A stretch of DNA of 64,000 nucleotides from Epiperipatus broadwayi (lineage: Eukaryota; Onychophora; Udeonychophora; Euonychophora; Peripatidae), in contig JAQFVV010000020.1 of the NCBI GenBank assembly GCA_028023455.1, forward strand, positions 4,449,092-4,513,091, given 5' to 3'. Each line of letters begins with the position of its first letter. Position 1 is the stretch's first letter. Shown here one piece after another: positions 13,075 through 24,690 of this stretch. Made by a program: the position numbers and the translations under genes. The notes under the pieces were generated by a model. That model did not search any database. It was given only the letters and a program-made list of their open reading frames with translations, and was not told where the DNA came from.

Positions 13075-13316
13075 ATGCAAAGTAAGTGGAATTGTGGGTA
13101 ATATTTAATTTAAATATGTTGTTAATTTGTAGTTCTTTACATTTGAGAAGTCTGCTTTTAGCAGTGAAACCATTGATAATGTATTAGAATGTATTTTTTT
13201 GGCTATTCTGGTTGAGTTGTGAATTTGGGGTAATTTTGATATTATATATGTATATTAATATTACAATTGCTATAAATAAAGAATATACATACAAAATTAT
13301 TAATAAGATACAATTT

Positions 13317-13665
13317 GGTTATTAACAAGTTATTTACAATTATTTACCCAAAGTCATATACAAATAATAATAGACCAATGAGATTATTAAATAACCTTAG
13401 AACTGTTTTGAGATCTTCGGAGATGGATCTTTCTGATTCTTATACTTACTTGCTACAAATACAATTCCAAAAATCCAAAACAGTTTTTAACTTGTTAGTA
13501 GAAGAAAAGTGTTGTGCAAGAAGAGTGGAAATCTCTGATTCGCTCTTCTATTTGTTTCTTCTAGATCTTTTGTTCAATGTAGCAATTTTAATCATGCAGG
13601 GGGTGAGAAGATTAACTATTTATAATTCGAAGGTTTTAATTAATTTCCTCTCTAATTATATAACA
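13317..13665 (-). repeat. 3' LTR of the Gypsy fragment (likely)
   Basis: On the minus strand, a polypurine tract (AGTAGGGGAGGAA, 13678-13666) is followed immediately by TGTTATATAATTAGAG, the expected start of a 3' LTR. A TATA-like GAATTATAAATAG lies about 40 bp inside. The other boundary (…TAATAACCA, 13317) is a guess. The 129-codon plus-strand frame here is not a gene. Confidence 0.6.
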
Positions 13666-13678
13666 TTCCTCCCCTACT
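13666..13678 (-). other. Polypurine tract of the Gypsy element
   Basis: AGTAGGGGAGGAA directly precedes the TG of the LTR on the minus strand, the position of the plus-strand primer in LTR retrotransposons. Confidence 0.65.
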
Positions 13679-13989
13679 ATACAGAACTAGAATATATGAT
13701 ATAGATAATAATTTTTCCATTTCCTTGAATAGTTTCTAACAAAAATAGTCCTTTAAATATCTCCTTGGATTTTTTTTGTCTTTGAGGTCTTCACAATTTT
13801 CCTGATCTGCATTCTTGTATAGGTTTATTATTGGCATCTGCTGGCATATTCTCTTTGTCATCTGTTTCTTTCAGTATATTGTCTTTTGTTTGTGTTGTGT
13901 TGTTTTCCATTTTTGCTTGCAGTTCATGGGGTTCTGAGTTTCCAGGTTCCAATTTATATTTTTCTATTATTATGCTTGTAGACTGGCTA

Positions 13990-15700
13990 CTCCTGCTTCT
14001 ACTGGGGTTTTAATTTTCCCAGCTTCCAGAACTTCAATGATATGTGATTTATATGTCTTTTATAAATGATATTATCTTTAGTTATCATAACTACTATGTA
14101 TTTTGACATACTTTCCTTCAACTCACATTTTATGCAAACTATCTCTAACGTATATTTTATCCCTGACATTTTATGTTTTGCATTCTAAAATGGGTATCTT
14201 TAGAGAGTAAAAGGGTTCAATATGTCCTTAAATTTTTTTTTCGTTAGCAATTCAATTGGTGATTTGCCACTCACTAGTGTGGGAATAGAATGCTGGTATA
14301 ACAATATCTGGTAAAATCTCTTTTTTAGTTTAATGGAAATTTCTTTTTACAGTTAAAGCTTCAATTGATTAACTACATTTTCTGCCAATCCCTTGAACTC
14401 AGGATGATATGGCATGGCAATGAAATACATCTGCTTAATGCCCTGAGTTCTATTTTCAAATTTTTTTGAAGTAAAGCCAGAGTCATTATCTGTAACAAGT
14501 ATCTCTGGGTAACTGCACATTGAAAAAATTTCATCTAGTTTATGAACAATCTTGCATGCACCAGTATTTTTCAATGAGTATTAAGAATGCATGGCCCATA
14601 AAGAGGATAGAATGGTCATCATAGGCACATTGCCATGAATTTGTAGCCTATGGTCATAAATTTATATTCTTTCATAGGTAATCTCGCATTTGATTGTCAT
14701 GCCAAGCACCTTTTCATAAATGCCTCGATGTCTTCTATAACTTTAGACCACCACATATAGACTATAGCAAGTGCCAATCATGTAATACTCCTGGGTATCC
14801 ATTGTATAGTATTTTTAGTATTTTTCTATAACCTTGGGAAGATATTACTATTCTATTTCCCTTTAATACAGATTTTTTTTTTGCGTACAGACAAATTTTC
14901 ATGAACATTCCAAAAAAACAATGGCAAGTTCCGAGATCATTTAACAGGCTAGCTTTTACTAATCCACTGGATTGTTGTTGGTCCACTCACTACTCTTTTA
15001 CTATTTAATAACCTTGAACGTAGATTATCAATGTAGTTGATGTCCACATTTACCATTCTTTCATGATAGCAGAATAGAATGTTTATCAATCCATTTTTTT
15101 TATAGCTTAGTTCATAAGTATAGGTAAAGAGGAAAGCGGTCCAACGCAACATATCTGGACTGAGATGGTTTTACCTTTGCCAATATACCTAGCAATGGAT
15201 TGTGATCAATTATGGTGATAAATTGATGGCTATTTAAGTATTGTTGAAGTTTTTGAGTAACAAAAACTATAGCCAAAGTCTCTTTATCAAATGGACTATA
15301 TTCCTTTTTGCATTAGACAATATTCATGATGTGTATATTATGGGTCTTTCCCCTTTGTATGTGAGATAGGTTAAGAAAGCTCTGACTCCAAAATCTGATG
15401 CATTTTTGTCAATATTATATGTAGATTGCTGTCATAATACATTTACAATTTATGTTGATATTTTGTTATGAAAAAATTTTAACTGAAGTCCCAGATACAT
15501 TTTTATGTCATGATTTTGTTATAGAATTTCAGTTATTGCATATGTAGATCATATGTTCATCACTATAAGAGTTATAGATAGATTAGCAGTTTCTCTTTGT
15601 AAGTTATCAACTTAGCAATATATCATCATAGATAAAATGTCCATCAAATCTCAGAAATCCTATTCAAATTTTTAAAGATTCAATGAACCTAAAGACAAAT
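13990..15700 (-). pseudogene. Gypsy-type pol fragment (RT end, RNase H, integrase)
   Basis: On the minus strand, in order: an RT remnant with FDGHFIYDDILLS (15650-15612), RNase H (FLTYIQRGK..., ITIIDHNPLLGILAK), LRWTAFLFTYTYELSYKKNG (15152), an integrase zinc-finger-side block (VLKGNRIVISSQGYRKILKI, 14886) and the integrase core (EILVTDNDSGFTSKKF... YHPEFKGLAENVV, 14510-14370), then SGKSPIELL (about 14260). Many stops and frameshifts. The 5' half (LTR, gag, protease) is absent; a different, GC-richer sequence begins at about 15730. Confidence 0.88.
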
Positions 15701-15729
15701 TTTTTAGTGATTAATAAATTATATATATT

Positions 15730-18330
15730 ATTATCATTATCATTGAAACAGTAAGATTCGTATTCGAATCTTAAGTTTCACCTTTTTCTGTCGTCTCTCA
15801 CTGACCGGTCTATCCCGCTCAAATTTAAACTTTTTGATATCGAATTGTGTGTGTAACAATATTAAAAATGTATAAATATATGTAGAATTCAGCATAAACA
15901 CGCACACATTTCGATCTCAAATTAAACGCAATAAATAGGGATAAAATAATATAATTTACATTTCTTTTAGTTATATAATTTTGTATAATTTTAATCATTT
16001 ATTTTGGATTATAAAGTTCGTATTTATTGCGTTGTTTAAATTTCATTTAATAATAATTCTAAAAATATCTGATGTAATATTTAATTAAAAGTTAAAATAG
16101 TCTTATGTTCCCTTTTTGTTTTTGAAATTTAAAAGCATCGGTCAGTGATAGATAATAGATTAATTAAAGAAAAATTCCCCAAAATTAATTAGTAAATGTA
16201 AAATGTAGACAATAGAACGGCAGCTTTCTTTAATTAAAAAAAATAACTAAATGCATTGATTATCCTCAGGGCAGATTAAATAGAACCTAAAAATATCTTA
16301 ACAAAAATTTGAAAGATCAAGATAAGAAAAGAGGCCATCTTAGACTTGCTGGAGACATTCACTTAAACTTTAGCTTTGCTCTCGATCACTGAGAGTCTCC
16401 AAAAATATAAAAATAATTTGTTCCTGCCAAGGTATGACCGAGTAAAGCACCTAGATTATTCTCCATCGGGAGATGGCCTATCGGATGCGAACTTTCCATT
16501 GCCCGTCATAAATTCACCATGAAGATCTGCTGCATGAAATGAATGAGAAAGCTGCTGCTGCCATGAAATTAAATGAATATCTAAATACACGAAAGAATTG
16601 CCACCCGTGAACTTTTTGCTGCTAAACTAATGGAATCGGAAATGTTCTTATAAAACAGGTACCTGTCTGTGTTCAAACTCTAGAGTACTCTAATAATATG
16701 CTATAGCTCTTCTTCATGCTACTTATCTAAATTATAAAATGTAAAAACTACCATTTGTATAATTAAATTGAATAATTAATGTAATGTGTAAATGTATCTA
16801 ATAATCTAGCTTACCTCACTCTCTCTTTCTTGGGTGCGTATTTCTATAATCTACATTTCTATCTATAGTTATTATTTAATTATTGCATGCTCGTAATTAT
16901 TTCAATTTTCAAAGTTTAAATCTATGATCACTTAAAACAATGAATGCGTGTCAAATTTTCATTAATATTTACTTTCTTTAATAATTGAACTTTCATATAA
17001 ATCGACATGCATTCAATGCTTCATTTATTGTAATGCAGGGTCTACTACTTCGCAAATGGCTGACATATTAGTTATAATAATTCCCAATTTATATATGTTT
17101 GGTATTTATTAAATCATCATGAATAATTCCATAGAATTACATTTCTTTGAGAGTCACCAACGTTCTTTAGTAAATGTTGATAATGTAGAGCCGAATTAGA
17201 AATCTATTTAAATCTCATCATAATCGATTATACAGTATACATGTGTTACGTTTTAGAGACGCGATGACCCATTCCCCCGTGAAATTTCCGGATTCTTCAG
17301 GGTTGAAATTAACCCCAGTCGTCCTACACAAGCGGGCATAATGGGTGCTCCCGCAGGATTTGACAATGTCATGCAGCCAGCCGGCAAAATGCGCCACGTA
17401 CCGCTTGTCCCTGGTTATGCTTATGTGACACCTTACTTCGTCGGGCCGAGGCAGAGACCAGTCTGATATTCTTATAAACCCATTCGCGGCATTGCAGTTT
17501 CGATATACTGCCATTCCATATCGCCTTTCTAAAGCGTACCACGTGTTCCTTTGCTTAATTTTATTATTCTATATATCACTCCGCCTCTGCATTATCTTCG
17601 TAATTCACTCTCAAATAAATGTTGGCCCTTAGTTATAAATAAGTATTTTAATTAAATAAATGTATGTCTGCCATTACTCTTATAACCCATACTTTAGACT
17701 CTTGCATTGCAAAGGTATAAATCCCTCCAGGCATGCATTAGAAATACTTACTCGAGAATTTTAGGTAGCTAGATTACGCCTTCAAATAAATGTATTCCTT
17801 TTTTAAACATTACAGTATCGGAAATACCGCTACTGAAATCATCAATATAAAATAATGTCTAAATAAATAAATGTATTCTTTAAAATATAATCATTACGCA
17901 AATCCCGCTACTGAAGTTGTTAGGCCATAAAATATTATTAGTAAATGATTTTATTAAAATGTATTAATAAATAATTTTAAACTATATGTCTGCAGTTACT
18001 TTCATTTATTCGATGCCCACTCTAGATAATATTTCCTCGATTATGTAAATATGAATGTTTAATTAATATTAGTTTGATTATTGGCTAACTCGAGAATAAA
18101 ATCATGAGTCTCTTGCATATCCCTGACCACCGTGCCTAAGGAAATATTTACTAATGTCGCATCAGATGCGTTGTTTCGTGGATTGTATTGTGGAACCGAT
18201 AAACTGTGTTCGAACTCAGTACCACGGGTGGCTTCGCTACTCGATGGTGCTGCTGTTCTGTATGGTGGTCGAATTCTGCACTATGTTTACGAGTCACACG
18301 TTTTCTGACCGTTACATCATCATTATCATT
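15730..18330. other. GC-richer island inserted in an ATT/TCA microsatellite
   Basis: The island is visibly less AT-rich than its surroundings and is bounded on both sides by TCATTATCATT-type microsatellite (15735-15758 and 18318-18345), which may be a target duplication. It contains diverged internal repeats (CCGCTACTGAA at 17829 and 17907; AAATAAATGTAT several times) and a 98-codon minus frame with a TATA-like element upstream. No transposase or polymerase was recognised. It could be an unrecognised transposon or transferred DNA. Confidence 0.45.
17218..17514 (-). CDS. Unrecognised 98-residue open frame in the GC-richer island
   Basis: The frame runs from MAVYRNCNAANGFIRISDWS through GWLHDIVKSCGSTHYARLC to CILYNRL. 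Its base composition is clearly higher in GC than the flanks and codon use looks gene-like (many C/G third positions). A TATATAG-like motif lies about 45-50 bp upstream on the minus strand. No signal peptide or TM segment, and no domain that I recognise. It could be a real small gene, an exon of an element-encoded protein, or chance. Confidence 0.35.
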   Translation of the reverse strand: MAVYRNCNAANGFIRISDWSLPRPDEVRCHISITRDKRYVAHFAGWLHDIVKSCGSTHYARLCRTTGVNFNPEESGNFTGEWVIASLKRNTCILYNRL

Positions 18331-18349
18331 ATTATTATTATTATTTGAT

Positions 18350-19690
18350 TTCTTAAATCATCCATTCAATTTTCATTGCAATATAACCAAAATTTGCTTT
18401 TGACAGATATTTTATGTTTTATCATGCATGATCTGCCATTTCAATGCAAATTATACCAAGTTAATAATTTGAAATCAAAGTATCTATAACAATCCCTATA
18501 AGATTCATTTTTTTAGAATCTTGTTGGTTTTAAAAAAAATTTAAGAACTCTTTATGAATATATTAGTTCTAAAGTGATTATGTAAATATCCAAATATCAA
18601 TATTCTCATTGAGTATACTTAATGTTGCTACAGTCTTTATTACAAATCATCATACCTCATGAAATGGACATGGACTAGTACTGATTATATTACGGTACTA
18701 TTTGAAAAATTCCACATAAGAAATGTTACCTGATAGTTGTATGATGCTTCTATATCATGTAACATATACCAGAATTAAATGTTAATGGTTATTAACTATA
18801 ATCACATTCCTAAATGGTAACAGATCTTAGTCATTTGTCAGATCTTGTCAGTTATGTAATTCACATGAAGAAACAGTTACAGATATCAAATTGTTATTTA
18901 TCTTGTGAATAGTTGTGACTGTGTAATATATTATAATAAAGATGTTCAACATTGTTTAGTATGACATAGAATGTCGTACTTGAGACCTAAAGATTCCTGA
19001 ATTGGTTCTGTATTGGGTAAAGTAAATTTAAAAAATTACCGTCATTAATTTACTGTAACTTGTTGCTTTTGCACAATTCCCAAGTAACTACAACAATATA
19101 ATTATAATCAAAATATTATTCAAATTCTCTTAAACAATGAGCATAAAATTAAAGCAGCTTTATTTTGTCCAGATTTGTTTGGCTTGTGAGAAGTATAACA
19201 ATTAGTGGTCAGTATGTTATAATTATCTAAAATACATTCAACAATAAACCAGGGAATCATTATCACCATTGTGATTCTTTATCCCAAGGCATTATTTATA
19301 AAAATCTATAGGTCAATATAGTCTTATCATTCTGCATTGGCAACATTCTTCCCATTTTCTATTCTCTTTCAGATATCAACTGAAATGCTGGGTCATTCAT
19401 AACCCTGACAGTGGATTTGAGATGCTTAAAATATCATGATTTATGATTTGTAAAATTAAATAACTTAATTGATAGTAATATGATAACCAATTCTTTCATT
19501 GTAAAATATTTTATGAATATTGGCATGATTTAAAAATATCTTCAATATGTAAATTATTAGTGCTCCTGAAAAAATGTAGCCAAGACAGAAAAACATAGTT
19601 TCATCTAGAATCCTGATATTACTCTTTGAATATTTGAAAATGTTAATTAAATGTGCTAAGTAACATCATTTTCTTTTTACATATATTTTC
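18350..19690. other. Intronic DNA, no feature seen
   Basis: AT-rich, no coding frames, no clear repeat recognised within the window. Confidence 0.6.
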
Positions 19691-19920
19691 GAACATCAAA
19701 GATCCACAGACCACATATTCAAACTTATTTGGGCTGAAATGGTTTGCATTGAGTGCAATGATACCAAGTGCAAGATAACGGAGACTTCCTTTATGGCAGA
19801 AGATCCCAGCTCCATCAATAGGAGAGATGCTTGCTTCTCTATTTCAAAAAAACAGGCTGTCTGAGTGATTTGCATATTTTTGCATACATCTCTATTAGAC
19901 AAGCTAAAACAAACATTATT
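19690..19920 (-). pseudogene. Possible coding remnant of unknown family
   Basis: In one minus frame the sequence reads NREASISPIDGAGIFCHKGS, then LRYLALGIIALNANHFSPNK, then FEYVVCGSLMFENIC, a protein-like stretch. Upstream, separated by a T7 tract, another frame gives ACLIEMYAKICKSLRQPVF after an acceptor-like tttgttttag. If one base in the T-tract were lost or gained, the two would join into about 75 residues. I cannot name the protein. It may be an exon of a nested gene or a retrocopy fragment. Confidence 0.35.
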
Positions 19921-19993
19921 ATTATAAGCTATGAATATGAGAGAACAAAGTTCCCAAAAGCGCTAAGCAAGTATAAACTTTTAACATAGCTTC

Positions 19994-20171
19994 ATGGTTG
20001 TGCGTTTCAAGCGCAATATATAGATTTGAATTGTATAATAAAAATTACTTTGTAGACAAATCCTCACACATCATTGCATTTAATGGTTGTGCGTTTCAAG
20101 CGCAATATATAGATTTGAATTGTATAATAAAAATTACTTTGTATACAAATCCTCACACATCATTGCATTTA
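19994..20171 (+). repeat. 89-bp tandem duplication
   Basis: Two adjacent copies (19994-20082 and 20083-20171) starting ATGGTTGTGCGTTTCAAGCG are identical except for about one base (GTAGAC/GTATAC). A recent local duplication; no function seen. Confidence 0.95.
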
Positions 20172-22209
20172 ATTTTTTCTCTTATTAAAATCATTATTAT
20201 TGGAAATCTTTTGGCCAATTAATTTTTCAATCTTTTATTCTCTCAGGTTTTAACAATGCAGATTGAATTTTCTCAATATTCTGAGGTTTTTTACTTATCT
20301 ATCTTTAAATGTGATCTTTACAATTTCTTCATTAAATAATTAAATGGTTTATTGCTCAGGAATTTCACATAAAGTTTGATCTCCAAAAATAACAGAATCA
20401 AACCATATCCATGAGTCTTGATATTTGGAATCTACCATTACTTTAAACCACAAGATTCTTTATTCGCTATAGGGAAAAGATAAAACTGCAGACTAAAAGT
20501 TTTTCCAACAGTCCATTTTAAAGAAATAGTAGAGAAAGCATTAACTGACTTTCAGTGGCAAAGATTTGAAACTGTTTTCTATTTGTGTTTTATCTTTTAG
20601 TTATGAATAATTATTCACTCATTTGATAATCAATATTGGATAGTTAATTGGGTCAGCCATGAATTGACTCCCTGGAATTTGGTTAATTTGTGAGCACTGC
20701 ATTCAAATGTATTTCATCTACCAAGAGGTTTTTATTTATTCAATATATTTCACTTTATTTTATTCTGAATTATTTTTAGATCATTATCATATAAATTATT
20801 TATATATTCCATTTTTCAGTATATGGTTGTTCTTTAATAATGTGCCATTTTTTATTGCAAACCAAGCAAAGAGAAAGAATAAAAAACTTAATTTTTAACC
20901 TAAGGAAAAAGTTGTAATTTCCTTATTTGGTATGAAAAAACTGAATGCATTTTGTAAAAATTGCATTTATTGTATTATATTATGTTCAGAATGTCAGAAT
21001 ATTAAATGATTAAGATTACAGTTCTACGTGCTTATAATCTGCTGGTATTCAAGATTATTTATTAAATCTTTGAAGAGTTCAAAAATATAAATCTCATTTT
21101 TTCTTCTAATTTTATACCCTATGTATTAAAAAAAGGTAACAAAAGAGAAAAAGAAAACTATATTGATAGTAAAATAGAATTTCTTACATTAAAAACCTGT
21201 ATTAGGTTAAATCTAACAACTATCATTCTATTATTGAAAATTTGGAATTATCACTAATTCTAATTCTGCTGAAAAGTTAAAGGACATTACTGGAGTTGTT
21301 ACTGCTACTCCATTAACATTAAAAAAAAAGAAACAAACAGAAAAGCTTCACAGTCAAATTTTTAAGGAAAGTTTCAGATGAACATAGAAGCAGTGAATTT
21401 TCTGCCCTTGCTTTTATTGAAACAATGTCTAAATAAAAAAAAGAAACTTTGGATAAATTGTATGAATAAGCTGGCAGTAATTTTCAATTTTTATTTGAAT
21501 TAACACTCCATTAAAAGCAATTTCAACACACCAGGAAATGTCATTATATTCCTCAATCCAAATATGTTTCATCAACAAAATGCAGTTAAACTTATCATGA
21601 AATATCATACAGCATCTACTTAATTTAATAATATTCATGGATTAATTTAGGATTAATCAGGTAGTAGTGATAAACTGCTTTAACCCATTGTGCAAAATTA
21701 AATTATTGGAAACTCTCTTTGCTATGATTATGATATTAGAAACCCTCTTATGACTCTGTTAAAATTTATGGCTACTGTCATCTATAAACTTAGAGATTGA
21801 TTATACTTGAACTAGATTGTCTTTTTTCAGTTTTCCTGACAACATTCAAAGAAGGTATTAATTATATTCCTTTTATTTTTTGGTTTTAATGAGAAGGTAA
21901 AGCATTAACTCAGCACTTATAAGAGTAGGACATCTCCCAATCAGCAGTGAAAGTTGCATCATATTGCAATCGTATTTTTATACTTGCATTCAAAATGTCA
22001 ATTTTAATCCAATCCAAATTAATTTGGATTATACAGTTACCCATTTATTGACCATTATTTTTATGGCTATCTAGATTATCTATATGAAAGATAAATTCTA
22101 AGCCTATTTAAAACATGAAAAAATATTCAAAATTTCCTTTGTTCTAAGTTGAAGCTAATATGAAAGATAAATGTGCTGCTATTGTGGACTGAAATAAAAG
22201 TTTTCTATA
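20172..22209. other. Intronic DNA, no feature seen
   Basis: AT-rich with scattered short A/T runs; the short open frames in it look random. Confidence 0.6.
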
Positions 22210-22237
22210 CCCCCCTCCCCCCCCCTTTTTTTTTTTT
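22210..22237 (+). repeat. C/T homopolymer tract
   Basis: C6-T-C9-T12 run 145 bp upstream of the exon C acceptor; unlikely to be its polypyrimidine tract because of the distance. Confidence 0.95.
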
Positions 22238-22383
22238 GCCAATATTAAGTTGTGCATTGTGCAAATTGTGTTCATTGGGCCATAGAATTCAATAAAGCTG
22301 ATGTATAGTTGCAATAACTTAAGCAGCCTTTTAAGATTTTTTTACTGATCTATTATACTCTGTATATCTTAATATAATTTTAG

Positions 22384-22526
22384 GTACAGGAACAGAAACA
22401 GTGGCTATTCTCCAACCAGAAGGGCATTACCTGCTTTATGGATATAAATGGTTTAGTTCTGCCACTGATTCTGATATGGCATTGACTTTGGCACGAATTG
22501 TTGATGAAAATGGTGAAAAAGAAAAG
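22384..22526 (+). CDS. ACAD gene exon C (YGYKWFSSATDSDM)
   Basis: The acceptor is ataattttag and the donor AAG|gtattt. The exon encodes TGTETVAILQPEGHYLLYG, then YKWFSSATDSDMALTLARIV and DENGEKEK. G(Y/F)KWFSSA.D.DM is the beta-barrel core conserved in this ACAD subgroup. The split Gly codon with exon B gives SDVGTGTETVA. It ends in phase 0. It is preceded by a 13.2-kb intron and followed by a 20.7-kb intron that contains both retrocopies and the largest hammerhead-like insertion. Confidence 0.93.
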
Positions 22527-24106
22527 GTATTTAAATTCCTGAATACACAAAATATATATATTATAATTTTTATATAAGATAGTAAATAATGAAATTTTTA
22601 TTTATAGTTTCACACAGCACTAAATCTCATATTAATGTTCTATTGCCAATTGTAGTTTAAGATTTAGCACTATGGAAAATAATAAAATTTTCATCACTTA
22701 CTGTGAAAAAATAATTCATTTCAACAATATATATATTAAAATGAAGATATTCACAAGCAAAATACAGATATAATTTTGGGGATCATTTATGTATATAGTT
22801 GCTTGTTGTTAGTATAGTAATTGCTATTAAAGTCCTGATAAATATGGATTACCCGTTATTTATCAAAGGAATTTAGTTATTGGTTATTTTACTCAATATA
22901 AATTTTTTTTAGTAGTTAGATTAAAAGAGGGAGAGATTGTAGATGACTAAATTTGACCATTTTTGCTATGGATTGACTTGAACGAAGGCTTTATTTTCTT
23001 ATAATGTTTACGAATGCAGTCATAGTTTATAGGATTTCAATGGCCTCTTTAATTTTTTTTTTGATAATACATGTTATTTCTGATTTAATTTTTAGTGTTG
23101 ATGAAACTTGCATGTATGCAAAATATGTAGGAAGAATGATGCTGCTGATTATTATCTGACTGAAAACATGTTCATCTTTTGTAGAACTGGTGCAGCAACT
23201 GCTTATGTCCATGTAAAAAGCATTGCAAACTTTACAAACTTCAAGAATAATCAAATTTTTGGATTTTGATAAAAATATTGCCAATTTTCTGATTGGAGAT
23301 AGAAATTGTTTCAGTATTGTAATGAATTAGAATATGATGGATTTTATTGATTGTTCCTTTTATACAAGGAACAAAGATCTTAATTATAGATGTCTTTTTT
23401 TTAGCATTATTTTAAATAAAATGGATATCTTTGATTCTAGCGTTGACACTATATTCATGATCAAAACATCTTGAGGAAATTGACTGAAAAAAATTAAGGC
23501 AGGATAATAATGAGAGGATACTTTCAAATATTTATTAGTATATATTGTTTTTCTAAAAGTTAGATAATATTAGAGAATCATATGTTATGAAAACAAAAAA
23601 TATCAAGAATGACAAGTTGATTCTTTGGGGTTTTTTTATCCTTTGGTAAAATTTATATGTGAGAAGTGTTTCTTTACTCATTGATTTTTTTTTTTTAGCA
23701 TGTGACCATATAATAATATTTTAATATATTAATGATACTAAAATCTGAACTTCTAGATGGGAAAATGTGTCTATTAATGTTAACAGTGCTTTGCTAAAGA
23801 AATCATATGATCAGAGAAATTGCAAAAGTTTGACCTATTTTTAGAATTTCATTGATAGAAATATTAGTAAACACTGTGACATCATATCTGACTAGACTCA
23901 TTAAATGAAATTTTTAACCCTTAATGATAGAAATGAAATAAACCGAATTTTTAATGAAAAATTTTGTTACAGGCATTATTGATTATAATAGACAAGCAAT
24001 ATATATGTAAATTAATGGATTTAATATGGAAACAAATGAATTGAAATAACTAAATATTATAAATTAATAAAGAAATAAAATATAAAAAATAAATCATCAG
24101 TTGTAT
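22527..24106. other. Intronic DNA, no feature seen
   Basis: Start of the 20.7-kb intron; AT-rich, no recognised repeat or frame. Confidence 0.6.
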
Positions 24107-24244
24107 AAAGCCAATTTCTTATGCTTGCCTATAACTGTTATTAAAACAGGCAAAACTCTCCATTACTATTGCTATTCAGTGCAAGCCAGAGTAATCAATG
24201 GATACCAGAAGGCTTGTGCATAAAATCCCCATCTAGTACCTACT

Positions 24245-24302
24245 CATCCAATATCCCCAGACTAGTTTCTGGCTTGTGACCTTTGTCAGTGAGGAGCCTT
24301 GG
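24245..24302 (-). ncRNA. Hammerhead-like motif, family 1 (left arm)
   Basis: Minus strand: ATCC(A) outer helix truncated at the inversion junction, core CTGACAA (G8 to A), GGTC/GCC stem II, GAAACTAGTC, TGGGGATATTGGAT. Core mutation; probably inactive. Confidence 0.45.
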
Positions 24303-24501
24303 TTATTAAAAAAACCAAAGACACCAAAATGTATAGGTACTGAACTGAGTTTAGACTTATATGACTATATAAGCTAATGAGCTTGGGTTGAAAATATTAT
24401 TGTCTTTTCAATTTAAGTCATAGTTTTGCAGTTAAGTAAAGATAAAAGGTGGCTCCTGGAGGATTGCATTAGATCCTAAGACATAGGTACAATGCTCTGA
24501 G

Positions 24502-24560
24502 ATCCAAGGCTCCTCACTGATAAAGGCCACAAGCCAGAAACTAGTCTGGAAATATTGGAT
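24502..24560 (+). ncRNA. Hammerhead-like motif, family 1 (right arm)
   Basis: ATCCAA...CCTCA, CTGATAA, AGGC-CACAA-GCCA, GAAACTAGTC, TGGAA, ATA, TTGGAT. The outer helix is intact; the core carries CTGATAA, so it is probably inactive. Confidence 0.45.
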
Positions 24561-24690
24561 GAGTAGGCACTAGATGGGTTTTTTATGCACAAGCCTTCTG
24601 GCATCCATTGATTACTCTGGCTTGCACTGAGTGGCAATACTATATGGAGAGGGTTGCTTGTTTTAATAACAGTTTATGTAAATATGACAG

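Larger units (their letters stand above)
11480..13250. mobile_element. Large inverted hammerhead element (family 1), nested palindrome
   Basis: The left part (11480-12020, minus orientation) and right part (12500-13250, plus) are the same repeat. They share ACTGAACTGAGTTCAG-like 5' sequence, a hammerhead-like core, the AGCCTTCTGGCATCCATTGA block and a 3' region down to GTAATTTTGAT. About 480 bp of other sequence separate the halves. The right half is interrupted by a near-perfect hairpin at 12888-13074. No ORF. This is the longest family-1 copy in the window and shows that the unit extends about 190 bp past the ends of the shorter copies. Confidence 0.75.
24107..24690. mobile_element. Family-1 hammerhead element, head-to-head inverted copy
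   Basis: The left arm (about 24107-24302, minus) covers the hammerhead and 3' block; the right arm (24303-24690, plus) covers the whole unit from its ACCAAAGACACC start. Both outer ends finish in the same sequence (aactgttattaaaacaggc and its complement), so the insertion behaves as a palindrome with matching termini. No coding capacity. Confidence 0.8.

Noticed and set aside
13315-13704. 129-codon plus-strand open frame
   Set aside because: Overlaps the antisense 3' LTR and polypurine tract of the Gypsy fragment; no protein motif.
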